Origin: Gadus chalcogrammus
Taxonomy: Eukaryota; Chordata; Actinopteri; Gadiformes; Gadidae
Assembly (NCBI RefSeq): GCF_026213295.1
Contig: NC_079412.1
Coordinates: 1,789,815 to 1,853,814, forward strand
DNA length: 64,000 nt
Reading direction: 5' to 3'
In this document: piece after piece, positions 42,478 through 55,200 of the stretch
Layout: every line of letters begins with the position of its first letter
How positions within the stretch are numbered: position 1 is the stretch's first letter
Notes under the pieces: model-generated
Told to the model about the DNA's origin: nothing
Seen by the model: only the letters and a program-made list of their open reading frames with translations
The model's database searches: none
Program-made: the position numbers and the translations under genes

Positions 42478-45135
42478 CCCCTGTTCCTGTGTGATTAAAA
42501 CCACTACTAAGATAAATAAAGTTGAAAAGTATACTTTCTGTTGTGAAATAACAGCAGCAAAAAGCAGGTGAAGAAGGATGTTCTGTCCCCCGGGTTGGCG
42601 TATATTCCATAGGGATAGGACGGGTCTTCTTAGTAGACGGAACGGTGGTAGTGGTGATCTTTGGAATTGTTGGCTTAAGAGTGCGACCAACTGGTTTGGC
42701 GGTGGTTGTTGGCTTAAAAGTGGTGACCACTGGTTTGGCTGTGGTAGATGGCACTGGGGGACGTGAATGTAGTTTAAAAAATGCAAATATTTACCATCAA
42801 CTGCATGTGGAGGTGAAGCGGGCTGGAAATCCCATTGTTGGTGAGTTTGCGTAGATGTGACAGCAAAGGGTGGCTTCCCTCTCCACAAAACTCTCCGTTG
42901 AAGTCATCTAGATCCAGGGTACACACAAAGCACCTCCAAACTTGTTGTATTTCATGTAATTTACCTGATAATTTAGTTGATTATAATTATTAATATTCAA
43001 ATAAGGGACACGTCTGAATATTCCTGTATTCAATATCACAGTGTTATGATTGTGAGGATTTTGATGCTTACCTTGACCTCCTAGCTCTCCCTGTTATCAA
43101 AACCAACCCACTCGCTGTTCTTGAAGGAACCTTCTGATCATCAATCCACTGAACTTTGGCGCCATTCACGAAGGTCCAGATCTGGCAAATATGTCAACGA
43201 TCTGTCATTCGACTGTGTTGGCCCACTTTCTGACCTTTAGACTGGTTGATACTAACCACCCAGACCCCTCACCTCGTAGTAGGCCCAGAAGCCAGCCTCA
43301 TGGCTGTAGGGCCCGGCTGCAGCAGTGCCGCTGGCAGGGGCTCCAATACCGGTGTTAGACGATGTCAGGCGGAAGGTGCGACCATACGAAGCAAAACCCA
43401 TATGCAGCATCTCCACTGGGGTACCTTGGTCCCCCCCAGTACTCCATGGCATAGTCCTGGAATTATTAGGAACAGTAGGGTAAGAATAACCTGTTTGATG
43501 ACCTGGTCATGTAAATGATGGACATGTGGGCATTTCCCTTCTCACAGTGTTGAAGTAGATGAGGTCACCCTTGTCCTGGGCACCACGGAAGAGTGGGCTG
43601 TTGTGGCCAGTGACACGCTCCCAGGTTCCATGGAAGTCATAGGTCATGATGTTGATGAAGTCCAGTGACCTAGGGGTGCACATAGCATTAAAATGTAAAA
43701 AATATCTGATTGCTAACAAGTAAAACTGAAAGGGTTGAGCAAGTGTTCGGGGGGTACTGTACTTGGCAATCTCAGCGATCTCATATCAAGCATCAATGGT
43801 TCCTTTCCCTGCAGTGTGGCGGTGGCAGCTGCCTCAGATGCATGCCTCAGATGCATAGGCAGCCACAAGTTCCTGTATATACATAAAATTAAATTAATGA
43901 ACAACTGACTGAACTTCTGGAACTTCTGACTGATCTCTTCACTGATACCACCTTGAGCCCACTTTGCAGAGCAGAGTGAACCTCTTCTTGTCCTCTGGAG
44001 GACTTCCACGAGACCCAGGGTACTCCCAGTCCAGGTCCAAACCATCAAAGCCATGAGCGCTCAAGAACTTAATGGATGAATGGATGAATGGATGAATGGA
44101 TGAATGTCTGACGGTTGTCTGCGTTGGACACCATGATGGAGAACCTGGATGGTTGATATGCGTGAATAACATGTTTCCTCCTCCAATTCTTCAATCTTAA
44201 GTAGGACTTTAAAATAATGTAGGTAGGCCTAGGTGATACTGCTTGTAGGAGAAAGGAACAGAACCATTAAATTGCCATTTTTTACCTAAAAGTGAATCAC
44301 TCAGCAATAACTGTTTTTTTATAAACCGGCCTTAGACCTAGAGAAGAAGAACATATGCAAGAAGGACTCACTGGGTTGAGCCAAAGTTCCAACCTCCAAC
44401 CGCGAGGAGACTCTTCAGCTCAGGATTCCTTGGAAGTAGTTATGGAACAGTAGTTATGTTTTTACAATGTGCAACCTTGAAGCTTGTCATAGAGTCAGCA
44501 GAGTGCCAAGATTCATCATTTAGTGTACACCTAATTCAAACTTTGTTCTGCGGGTACAAAAGTGATCAATTGAATACAGTACTTACTTTGTCTTCAGACC
44601 ATTGAAAGACTTGTAGAGTACATCGTCATTCCATTTATAAGTCACCAGCTCATTCTTGTTGTTGATGATAGAGAAGGCATAAATCAGATGGGTGCAGAGG
44701 AACGGGTCTAGGTTCTGTGGTGTATACTTCCCCTGGTTCGGTCTGTACTGGGACCAGTTGGTGAAGTAGCACACCATCTGGGAGGTAGTGGCTATGGTTG
44801 ATAGAACAATGAGGGTCAGTCATGTGCTTGGTCTGTGATAATAATTCAATATTACAACACTCATTTCATATTACACGATGCAGTGCTTCACATACTCGTT
44901 TACATGAACTTAGATGAACATGTTTAATGTTCCCACGTGTTACCAAGCAATGTGCACAGCATGGGATTCATCTAGATTGTCAAGAAAGTACTACTTACTT
45001 TGATAACTTAATAAACATACATATATATATGTCTTCAATATTGCATCATTATTTGATTAAAGTTATTTAATTGAAGCCTATGTCATTGATCTTATCGGCT
45101 TTAAGCACTTACCAGCTAATAGTGAGCTTCTTCAT
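42452..45135 (-). pseudogene. Gene D: chitinase pseudogene (GH18), multiple lesions
   Basis: Recognisable exons: 45113-45135 (MKKLTIS), 44587-44791, 44372-44428, 43963-44144, 43763-43872, 43546-43669, 43273-43456, 43072-43181, about 42828-42964 and a Thr/Pro linker at about 42754-42480. Exons 3 and 4 and the motif [12 protein letters not shown] remain. Lesions: exon 5 is 16 bp longer than in B and C because of two extra 8-bp GGATGAAT units (frameshift); exon 6 has a 14-bp duplication creating stops plus a GGA to TGA change (DAGYE to DA*YE); exon 8 has one extra G; exon 9 is 7 bp short; exon 2 was not found. The CBM14 domain is missing where the MITE begins. Dead copy of a B/C-type gene. Confidence 0.88.
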
Positions 45136-45209
45136 CTTGATTTCAAAACTCCCAACTTGGTTTTCAGCTGTTTGAACATTACGAAAGAAAGTCTGAATTG
45201 TTTACCTTA

Positions 45210-47640
45210 TGCATATGGAATTGCATAAGTTTAGTCCTAACAGATGAGTTATTAAACCATACATTATTTAACCAATATTAAGAATGACATCATATCTATG
45301 ATCATCATATTTAAGAAGAATGGCTCTCCTACTTATTGCAGTCTGACCAAAAGATGTAAAGAATGAATACAGTTGGATTTTGTCAAACAGAGCCCTAATT
45401 TCAGCCAGCTTCGACTTGTAACTCTTGTGTTCTCTATGTGCAGATAGCCACTGCAGAATAGCTTTTTATTTACATTTGGGAGTGGCATATCTGCATATAA
45501 CATGAAAGAAAACATATAGATAGGATTATTAGGTTGAAAATTGTGATAAGGTACAGCTGCCAGAGTCGGGTAAAGATTCAGGTTTAGTGCCCTGACTTGG
45601 TCTGCAATGCGATGTATGGGAAAGACCTCAGTATTGGGACATCCTATCAGCCGGAGGCCCGTGGATTGGGTGTGAAATGGAAGGAACAGGAGGACAAGGG
45701 CATGCAGGGAGAGATCATCAAAATGGTTCACCATAATCTCTCTGGGACGCTGTCTCAGACCCTGAAGGGCTGGCCAGACTTCGCATGCTTTAAAACCGGC
45801 CTTGAGACTTTCGTCACAAGTTTAATTTATCCTTCTGTTTCCCTGCTGTCAGTTTTCTAGTTGTAATTGTTTTTTAAGAACTGTAAGGCCCCTTGAGATT
45901 GTGGCTGATAATGAAAGGTGCTGTATAAATGCAATATATCATTATCATTGGTATCGTTATTCAAAATAACCTCTCTGTTAATATCATCCCGAGAGTGGGA
46001 TGTTATGGTACAGTTGCAAGTCATTCACAAAGACACAAAGAACCTGTCCCATTGCAGGAGGATGGTTACCTTATCCACGGGCCACAGGAGGGCTTCAGGG
46101 AACGTCCGGAGACAAGACGTTGCTCACATTCTTTTTAATATAACATAAATGATATTGATGAAGTAAGGAAAACAATAATACACATTATAATGTGTATTAT
46201 TACCCAGGTTATATCATTGTGGACTTATTGTGGTAGCTATTCATTAAGCTGCCCAGCAAGAACTCTACTGGGCAAGGTCTAGAGATAAGTACAATCGAAA
46301 TCAGTGACATCTACCACTGATAAGTAACCATTGCATGTGTGGTTATCTAATCACTATTAGTGTTGTGACTATTTCGTATATTTGACCTCTGCATGCACTC
46401 ATTCAAGATACAGGTGTTTGCAAAATGAATGGCAACCACAAATGAACTTCAATCGAAGTATTTTGTTAAGATATTCCAAGTCTAATCGTGTATCATGTTG
46501 GTCATATTCAACCGTCGCCATAGTTGTATGCAAAGCTTCGAACACAAGCTGGGCTATTGGTATAGGGAAGGGTGAAGGGGGCTGTCATGGGGGGGTTCCC
46601 TGTATAAATTACAGTGAGTGTATGGGGCTGTGTAGTACACTGTGCTGAACAATGCATGCTGGAAAAACAGTGATAAGATTACTGATAGAGCACTTTGGAC
46701 AAGGCCTTGGGGTTCAGTCCAGTCCAGTGTTTCGAACATGAGCTGCTGGAAGGCTTATTATAAGAGGGCTGTGTGATATGGTGCAGCACTAACCAGCCCT
46801 GAGCCAGTCAGGTGTCTGTGTGAACCTATACCCAGAATCATCATCTAAACGAGAGCGTTTTGCATGTCATAAGGCCCTATAATTACCATGAGCATCAGCA
46901 GTAAAAAACTTATACTAACAATTGACTAACCATCCACAAAACGTCAACCAATTGTCTGGTTATGATTTACTCTTGGTGTTCATGTTTATTATGGTAAACC
47001 TTATTGTATCCTTATTGTAAAATGTATCCTTATTGTATCCTTATTGTAAAATGGTACCTTATTATCAGTTGATCATATTGAATTGCAGTAGCGTGCGGTC
47101 GGTGCCCCTTCATTTCGGTGGGGCAGAAACTACTGGCGTATGACCACACCCACAATTTATATATATTTTTAACATGTATATTTTGAGCTACATTAAAACA
47201 TGTTAACCAAACTAATTGTGAGTAAGAATTAAAAAATAAACTAATAGCCTAATGTTACTGCAACACTTTTGAAGTGCCATCCGCAACACTCGTCATATGA
47301 TGTCGGGCTAATTAGAATAGCCTATGTGCAATGGAAACAACAACTCTGGAAAAAAAAGAAATTCAAAGGACAGATTCGACATTATAGTTATTTCTTCCAT
47401 ATTTTATTTTAACAATCTAACAACAATTTAACAACAGGCTTAGCGAGTGCATTGCAAATACATGAAAAGAAGAAATACAAGTCGACCTTCGATTTGGAAC
47501 TTGGCCTGACGATGTGTGCAAATCTCTCAATAACAACACTTTTTAAATCAGATATTTCTCCATAACAGCTGTTTAATCAGGTATGAAATCTGGTATACAA
47601 TTTTCATACCTGCTGAAATAAATAAATGAATAGGCTTCAA
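45210..47640. other. Intergenic between D and E, left part; repeat tails, no gene
   Basis: 45840-45955 resembles a LINE/SINE 3' tail ('aaggccccttgagattgtgg' ... 'gctgtataaatgcaatat'). The plus-strand frame at 45597-45860 before it has no recognised motif. A 28-bp palindrome lies at 46174. The remainder is AT-rich and unassigned. Confidence 0.45.
46174..46201. repeat. Perfect 28-bp palindrome
   Basis: aataatacacattataatgt and the remaining eight bases form an uninterrupted self-complementary sequence without a loop. Confidence 0.8.
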
Positions 47641-47699
47641 TGCCGAAAGATACAGGGCGGAGTAATTCGATTTTAAACAACAACAGTCCTAGAATATGA

Positions 47700-48760
47700 C
47701 CATGGGGCGGACTACTTTACGACCATATGGGAGTCTTATATTGCCTTGGTGAAAAGTTGTGAAATTTGGCACACTGGTTCAGGACAGCCCCATTAGCCCA
47801 TCAAGATAATTTCAGGTCGCTCGCCCATGAGCTCTAGCGCCACCAACAGGTCAAATTTGGACATGCATTCATGTTTATAACTTTCGACCCATTCATCCAA
47901 TATTCATAAACATGGTATCATTGGAATCCTTGAACCAAGCAGAGTCCAACGCACCCTATGACGTCATTTTGCGCCATCTTTGTTTGTGTCAAAAACCTTC
48001 AAAATGCTACTCCTATCACACATTTTGTCCAATCTTCTCGAAACTTGGCACACATGATCTTCAGGCCATGCTTGATATGAAACAATCAGATATTATTCAA
48101 ATTCAAAACCGTTTGGCCGCTACAGCCAATCAAAAAAACAGGAAGTAACCCGATTTCTAAGTAGCCCTTTGACATATCTTAACCATACTTGGGACATAGA
48201 CCCATGACATCATCATGGGGACGCTCAATGAATTTGGTGATCATTGACCTCTAGGGGCGCTATAATTAACAAAGACGTTTTTTAACACAGTTATTTTCAA
48301 TGTCTGGTGATACTGTCAGACCGCCCCATATAGGTAATCAAATATTTCCCATGGCAACCTCAGAAATTTGCCGCCATGTTCAGAGTTGTCACAATCAATA
48401 TACATAACCACAGGCAACAGATTATGTCCAATCATCATGAAACTTGTCATTTATGATCTTCAGACCAAGCTGAACAAATGTGCCAGCTTTTTTTTAATTC
48501 AAAACCGTTTGGCCGTGACCAATCAAACTTGACGGCAAAGCCGCCAAATAGCAAGTAAGCCTGTTCTCAGCATCTCTTTAACATATCATAGCCAAACTTG
48601 GTACATAGACTCATGACATCATTCTGGGGACATCCAAACAATTTGGTGACCTTCGATCTCAGGGGGATGTCAAACAGGAAGTGAGCTCATCTCTCTGCAA
48701 GGCCTTCATGCATCCGAACCAAACTTGGCTCATAGTCTTATGACCGGATGCTTGTTTACA
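47700..48760. repeat. Repeat with duplicated ~400-bp modules
   Basis: Two diverged copies of a module: 'gaaacttggcacacatgatcttcag' near 48037 and 'gaaacttgtcatttatgatcttcag' near 48440, each followed by 'attcaaaaccgtttggccg' (48098 and 48498). The phrase 'ctctagcgccaccaac' also occurs. Non-coding teleost interspersed repeat, family unassigned. Confidence 0.65.
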
Positions 48761-48769
48761 TTGTGTCTC

Positions 48770-49450
48770 TGTTAGGGATATTGTTCGGAATACCCCAATG
48801 TATTTGTGTCCCTTGTTATGTCGGGCAGACAATAATGCGCCCTTACCACTAGGTAGGGTAATTTTTCCATTTGGTAAACATTGACGCGTGTTCGCATAAT
48901 GCTATAGTTCATTTCACCAGCCGTCGTTATTACCGATTACCGAGACGGTCGTCATGTAGCCACCTAGCCGATTACGTCCGTCCGGCAGAATTAGTTTATC
49001 ACGTCCCATTATGCTTGTCACACACATTGCTGCATGCAGCTATATTATATATGTATATATTTGTATAGCACTTTATATCTGAAACAGATATTTATACATT
49101 TCGTACAGCACTAATTTCTGAAACAGATATAATTAAACAAATTAAATGAAACGTTATTAGAGGTGAATGTATAAGGAAATTTAGTTTTAAACTCTCCACA
49201 CAAGGGTGCACAATGGAGAACAGGCAGGATAATAAAAGTTAAAGCTAAGCCTCGGTGCAAGACAATATGATTAGGGGTGGGAATATACAAACATGAATAA
49301 TCCTAGATTTAATAAGCAAAAAAATGAACTGCAAGGTAACCGGAAAGTAGCTGCTGTGCAAATTTAAGTTTTGGGCTGCTTGAGCTAAGGTGGGCCATGT
49401 GACGGTATGCCTGCTGGCCATGCTGAGAGTCTACTGTAAAGATTGATAGA
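48770..49450. other. Intergenic, nothing recognised
   Basis: No exon or known repeat seen between the modular repeat and the palindrome cluster. Confidence 0.4.
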
Positions 49451-49454
49451 TTGC

Positions 49455-49590
49455 GGGGAACATAGGACCCTTTTCTAGAAAAGGGTCCTATGTTCCCCCG
49501 CAACAGTGGGGAGCATCGGACCCTTTTTCAAAAAAGGGTCCTATGTTCCCCGGTATGCATTGCTACAGGGAAACATAGGACTTTTTTTGG
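49455..49590. repeat. Cluster of GGGGAACATAGGACCC hairpins
   Basis: 49455-49498 is a perfect 44-bp palindrome centred on ctag. 49508-49551 is a second hairpin of the same sequence with a few mismatches. A third half-copy (gggaaacataggactttttt) follows at 49568. All three share the ggggaacataggaccctttt arm. Confidence 0.85.
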
Positions 49591-49848
49591 GCAGAAGGGG
49601 GAACAATTAAATGTGGTATGTAAATTTGGTATGAATGATAGCCTAATGTGTTATTCCATTTGATAATCTCATTTAACTTCAATTGCAATGGATTTCAAAT
49701 ATAATAAAAAATGTGATTAATCATGAGTTAACTCACCAATACTATGCGTTTAATCGCGATTAAAAATGTAATCGTTTGCCAGCCCAATATGATTGGATGG
49801 ACGTTGGAAGTAAATTAACCCTAGTACATACTTTACATTATACTCTTC

Positions 49849-49854
49849 TTTATT
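49849..49854 (-). terminator. Candidate polyadenylation signal of gene E
   Basis: AATAAA on the minus strand, about 210 bp beyond the stop codon at 50066. Confidence 0.5.
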
Positions 49855-50065
49855 ATCTTTATATGTATACACAATTAAAAATCACCAATGCAATAACAAA
49901 AGTCAGAGTGTGAAGAATGATTTTTATGAGGAAAAGCTGAAAAGAGGTAAAGTAGACCACTCTTCTGTATCCAGGGAGCGACCCAGGGGGAGAGGAATGG
50001 GGGGGGGGGGGGGGGGGGGGGGGGCTGACTCTGCTCAGCGTGGAGGTGGTCAGCTCCGGTGGCTC

Positions 50066-52201
50066 TCAGGGATAGTTGCAGCACTTGCAGGCGTCGTAGT
50101 AGATGAGTCCAGGCTGGCACCGTTGCACGTAGGTGATGCCGTTGAAACACTGCAGGTAGGTGGTCTTGTCTGCCACGTTTTCGTACAGGCCGTCAGGTCG
50201 TCCCGCGCAGAAGGACACGATGGGGTCCTTGGTGGTGGTTGGCCGTGGGGGGGCGGTGGGCTTAGGGGGGAAGCCTGCAGCCGGGGGGAGGGGCTTCATC
50301 AGTGTTTCCATTTCACTGGGCTTCATACTGATGTAATATTCTCCATGGTATTGCGTTACATTTCTAATCATTAAATTACAATTACAATCCTTAATACAAC
50401 ATAATTTTGTGTTTCCATTTACATTCTATTAATACAAGAGTTATTCATAGTTTCTTCAGTTTATAAAGGTGACTTGAAATAGGGGAAACCTATTAAACCC
50501 TTTCATTCCTAACACTACTGATTGGTTTATCAGTATTTCCACCACTCTGGAAGCCTGCCTGAGTTCAGACAATCTAAAATAAAAACTCATACTAATATAG
50601 GACTAGTTTTTTGCTATTGAGTTCCATTTAAAGTATAAAAATGAAGCATTGAAGAATAAAAAAAAAGAACAAAGGTGTCGACAATTTCGTTATAGTTATT
50701 TTATCTGTTTGAATCTGCTAGTAAGCGCCACCCACCACTTTGTTATAATTATTTTATGCTTATTTTGTTCAGGTAACCTAAAGGGGTTATCACTGGCTAC
50801 TGGGGGGCTGGTGTGTTCTCAGGCTGCTTACCCATGGAGTTCCTCAGGTTGGTGACCAGAGGGTAGGCTCCTTCCGAGCAGAAGACGCCGCTGAAGTCGT
50901 CCAGGTCCAGGGTCCACACATGTGCTCCTCCCAGGCTTTGGCTGTTCATCCACTCGACCTGAGCAGGCGGTGGAGGGGGCCAGGGGGGGGGGGGGGGGCG
51001 TCAGGCATGATCAAAGCTCAACTAATGAGCAGAATAAGTTGTAGACAATCTTATAGCTATTTGTGTTACTCTATTATTACAGTGGGGGGTAAAACAGATG
51101 GATGAATAAACTCTTGGACGGGCAGTTTCTATTCTTGAGAAACGTTCTAGTCCAGATTTGTATAATGGAGTAAAGTGCTGCAGTAAAATCGTAATGCAGG
51201 TATAAATATGGGATCTAAGCCCGTGTGGAACGACCTGGATGTCAGAGCCATCTTTAGGGCAGGCCTTGTCACTGCAATAGACAAGCGATGGAGCAACATA
51301 AATTATTGACCAATGGCGTTGAAGCTTGGTCACCTTGGCAGCGAAGCTCTGCACATTGTCGTATCCGACCCAGACAACACCGTTGGTGGCATAGGGCACC
51401 TTCTGCTCAGGGATCCAGTTGACAGAGGCTCCATTGATGAAAGAACAGACCTGGGAACACGCGCAAACACACGTCCAACACTCGCTCAAAATGGATACTA
51501 ATCTGCACAATAACAGGGTCCACTGAAGGTCGTGAATAGTTATTGACGTAAAATCTATGTTACTATCGATAATTGAAGTACTCATGAGTCATCATGACCT
51601 TTCATTTTATCAACCGCCTACATGGACAATGGGTGAGGTAAGTATCGCGCAAGGCTAAATATCAAGCTTTGCGCTACGTAGTAAAAGGTACCATTGATGC
51701 CAAGTACAGTACAACCCTAACACTCGCTAAGCCCTTTCAGTTGTTCTTGTTAGCAAACAGAAAAATAACTGGTTGGTGTACCAACCCTTACCTGCTTCAT
51801 AATTATATGATTATAATTAAACATTCACGGGCAGAAGATTTGGCTAAAAGCCTCTAGGAAGTGATTGAACAGTTAATATTGGTTCTGACGGTAGGAGCGT
51901 ACCTCATAGTAGGACCATAAGCCAGCGGTGCGTGTGTAAGGGCCCGCTTCTCCGGCCCCGGTGCTTAGGGCACCAAGGGTACTGTCGGAGCCCCGGAGGC
52001 TGTAGGTGCGGCCGTAGGTGGAGAAGCCGAGGAGCAGCTTGTCCGCAGGGGCTCCCAGAGACAGCCAATGGGAGATGGAAGAGTTCTGACAACCACAAGA
52101 GAACCGTGGATTAGCATCCATCCCACAACTGGTTTAGGATCCAGCAAATCTCACACTTATTATGCTACAGAAAAATTATCATCTTGTGTCTTATACATGA
52201 T

Positions 52202-52286
<85 letters not shown>

Positions 52287-55200
52287 AGTGTGTGTGTGTA
52301 GTAGGCATATTCTTACAATGTTGTGTTGAAGCTGGGAGCCAGAATCGATGCTGCTTTTAAACAGCGGGCTGTTGTGTGACGTGCGGGCCTCCCAGTGGCC
52401 GTGATAGTCGTAAGTCATCACGTTGATGAAGTCCAGGTGACTGGTGAGCAGATAAACTCCAATAACCATTTGACCCATGGATATACCATAGCAGGTTGAC
52501 GAAGCTGCAGTCCAAGAGCCTTGCTTCTACGTTTAATTATTGCTCTTATATTTCCTATAAAAGTGACTCTGATTCCATTTCTTAGTTGAACCTTTGAATT
52601 TGACTCACGGGGCGATTTTGGGCACATCATAGGCCCTGTTGATGATAGGCAGAAAAGCAGCAACGTTTGCTGTCAGGAGCAGCTGGGTTTTCCTGGTATC
52701 TTTGGCCTCTTGCACGAAGGCCTCGTCCAGCTCCTGTTGCACAAAGTTACAAACATGTTCAGATTAGATCTCTTCAGGGCATTTTAGCAGACACTTTCGT
52801 CAAAAACGATTCATAGACAAATTGGTGCCAACCATGCAAGGCAACAGCCAGCTCGTCAGGAGCAGTCAGGGTGAAGCGTCTTGCTCAGGGACACCTCAAC
52901 CCTCAGCTAGGAGGAGCCAGGGGATCAAACTAGCAACCCTCCGGTTGCAAGTTAACCTGCTCTGCCTCCTGAGCCGCTCCAAACCTGTGAGATGAAACTG
53001 ATTCCAGGTCCAGCAGCACTACTGGCGTCTGTGAGAGGATGTAGTTTGCGTACCGCAACGAGATCGGAGAAGCGGTCCTTGTCGGACCCCATGCTGCCAC
53101 TCTGCCCGGGGAACTCCCAGTCCAGGTTCAGGCCGTCAAAGTTGTTTGTGCGGAGGAAGCTGATGGCTGACTTCATGAAGACTGCGCGGTTCTCCGGCTT
53201 GGAAACCATGCCGATGAATCTGGAGACAGTCGGGGTATATTTTTCATATATTATAGATACATATATAAGATATATAAACAAGTTGCTTTCTAACGGCACA
53301 ACTGTCTAAAATGGTATAGATGAAATCTTAAATGTAAACCATCATAACTTACGGACTGATGCCATTGGTTGAACCTCCGACAGACAGCAAGGTTTTGAGT
53401 AGTGGGTTACTGAAGAGGAAGAACAGAGTCATCAGAAACGTCCTCTTAAACCAGAACACAGCGGACCATTAACGAGGGCCTGGGTCACTTTTGGACCCAA
53501 AAAATTGTATCCCAATAAGAAAGATTGCCTACAAATCTAAATAATCTGGAAGGGCCACTTTTCATTTGTGGAACATTATTATTGCTGATTTTTTTCAGTT
53601 GGAACAATCCAAATAAGAAACGTTGAAGCTAGATGCTTTGCATTTTGATACAAGGTTGGGTAAAATTATGAATGATTGAAGAGACATTGGATGGATTGGA
53701 TGGATGAATGGCTGAATGGATGGATGAGTGGATGAGTTGATGGGGAGATGGACGGGGCTCTATGCTCTAAGGAAAGAGCATAGAGGTGCTGCAGAGCTGG
53801 AGCGACATACATGTCCTTGAGGTTGTTGAGCATCTTGTACTGATCCTCATCGTTCCACTCGGTGGGGATGAGCTGGTTGAAGCTGTTGATGGTGGCCAGA
53901 GCGTACACCACGTGGGTGCAGAGGAACGGGTCGATGTGGTCAGCGGAGAATTTACCGGAAGCGGGCCTGTACTGTGCCCAGTTGGTCATGTGACACACCA
54001 GCTTGGTGGATGTGGCTGAGGATGGGGAAATAGTAATCAGACTGATACACATAATACTAATAATTATACTCATAATAATGTAAATAATATTTGTACAAAT
54101 AATAACAATAATAACTACACATTTCACTGCATGTGCATTTTATGAAGAAAATGTGTGTGGTTACATGAGCTCACTCGTCCTTTGCCCAATATTCCATGAG
54201 CAGGCTAACATGTTAATGCTAGCAAGGCTAATGAGCGAGCACGCAAAGTTCCAAGTCCCTGGTTGACTTTGGAGCGGACTTGTGATTGATTGAATAATGG
54301 GGCTGATTTTTTTTGTTTGATTGCGAGTTGTAGCGCCCCCTATCGCCAGAGACGTACTTTACTTTTCGGAGACCTGCTTATGGTTTCTATACTTCTATAC
54401 TACACCTGCAACAGTAATCAATTGGAATTGATACTGTGACGTTAAGCTTTCAATAAAAAACGTGGTTCTAGGAATAGTTCTAGGACCCTGGGGTTCTCTA
54501 AAGTGGATTGTGAGTGATTGAATAATCAAAGTTATTTGCATAATCGTATTTGCGAATAACTGCAATTTTTTTCTGGATCATAAAATAAAAAAATAGCCTT
54601 GTGTCAGGAATTATCAAGGAGCATTTCTAGCAAATATTGGGTCATTTGGGTTTACAAGTTTGTTTTCACAATGTTTTCCAAAAACATTTAAGACAGACCT
54701 TATGGGTCCTTAAAGATTCAGCACCTCAAATAAGTTCCAGATATCAAGTTTGAGAACCTTTTGGAAAACGGGGCGTGGCTGCTTAGGTTTGACCGCGAGT
54801 TGCAGCGCCCCCTGTGGTCAGAGCAGTGCAAACCCTTTTGGAGATCTCCTTACTTCCGGGTCTACATATGACTATTTAATTTAACAACTCCAAGGTGCTC
54901 AGTATTGGAGTGGTTGGTTTTCACATTTTTGCCCCATTCCATATTAAATATTATAAAAGTTTGTTGAAAAAAAGTATACACAATTTAAACACTTATAGGA
55001 ATAGTGCACTGCACTGATATATGCTTAATGATTTGTAATTTGTATGCTTTTTATTGGTTTTTCACAATAATCATCATTGTCATCTTCATCATAATGTAGT
55101 CTGAATCACTGACAATAATAATGAACACGTTTCACTTATGCATAATCTTGCAATTAAATGTAACTACTTCCATCATGATCGGTAAATATGCAACATTAAA

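Noticed and set aside
45597..45860. Plus-strand frame (87 residues) as a small gene
   Set aside because: No motif or splice context, and it runs into a LINE/SINE-like 3' tail at about 45840-45955.
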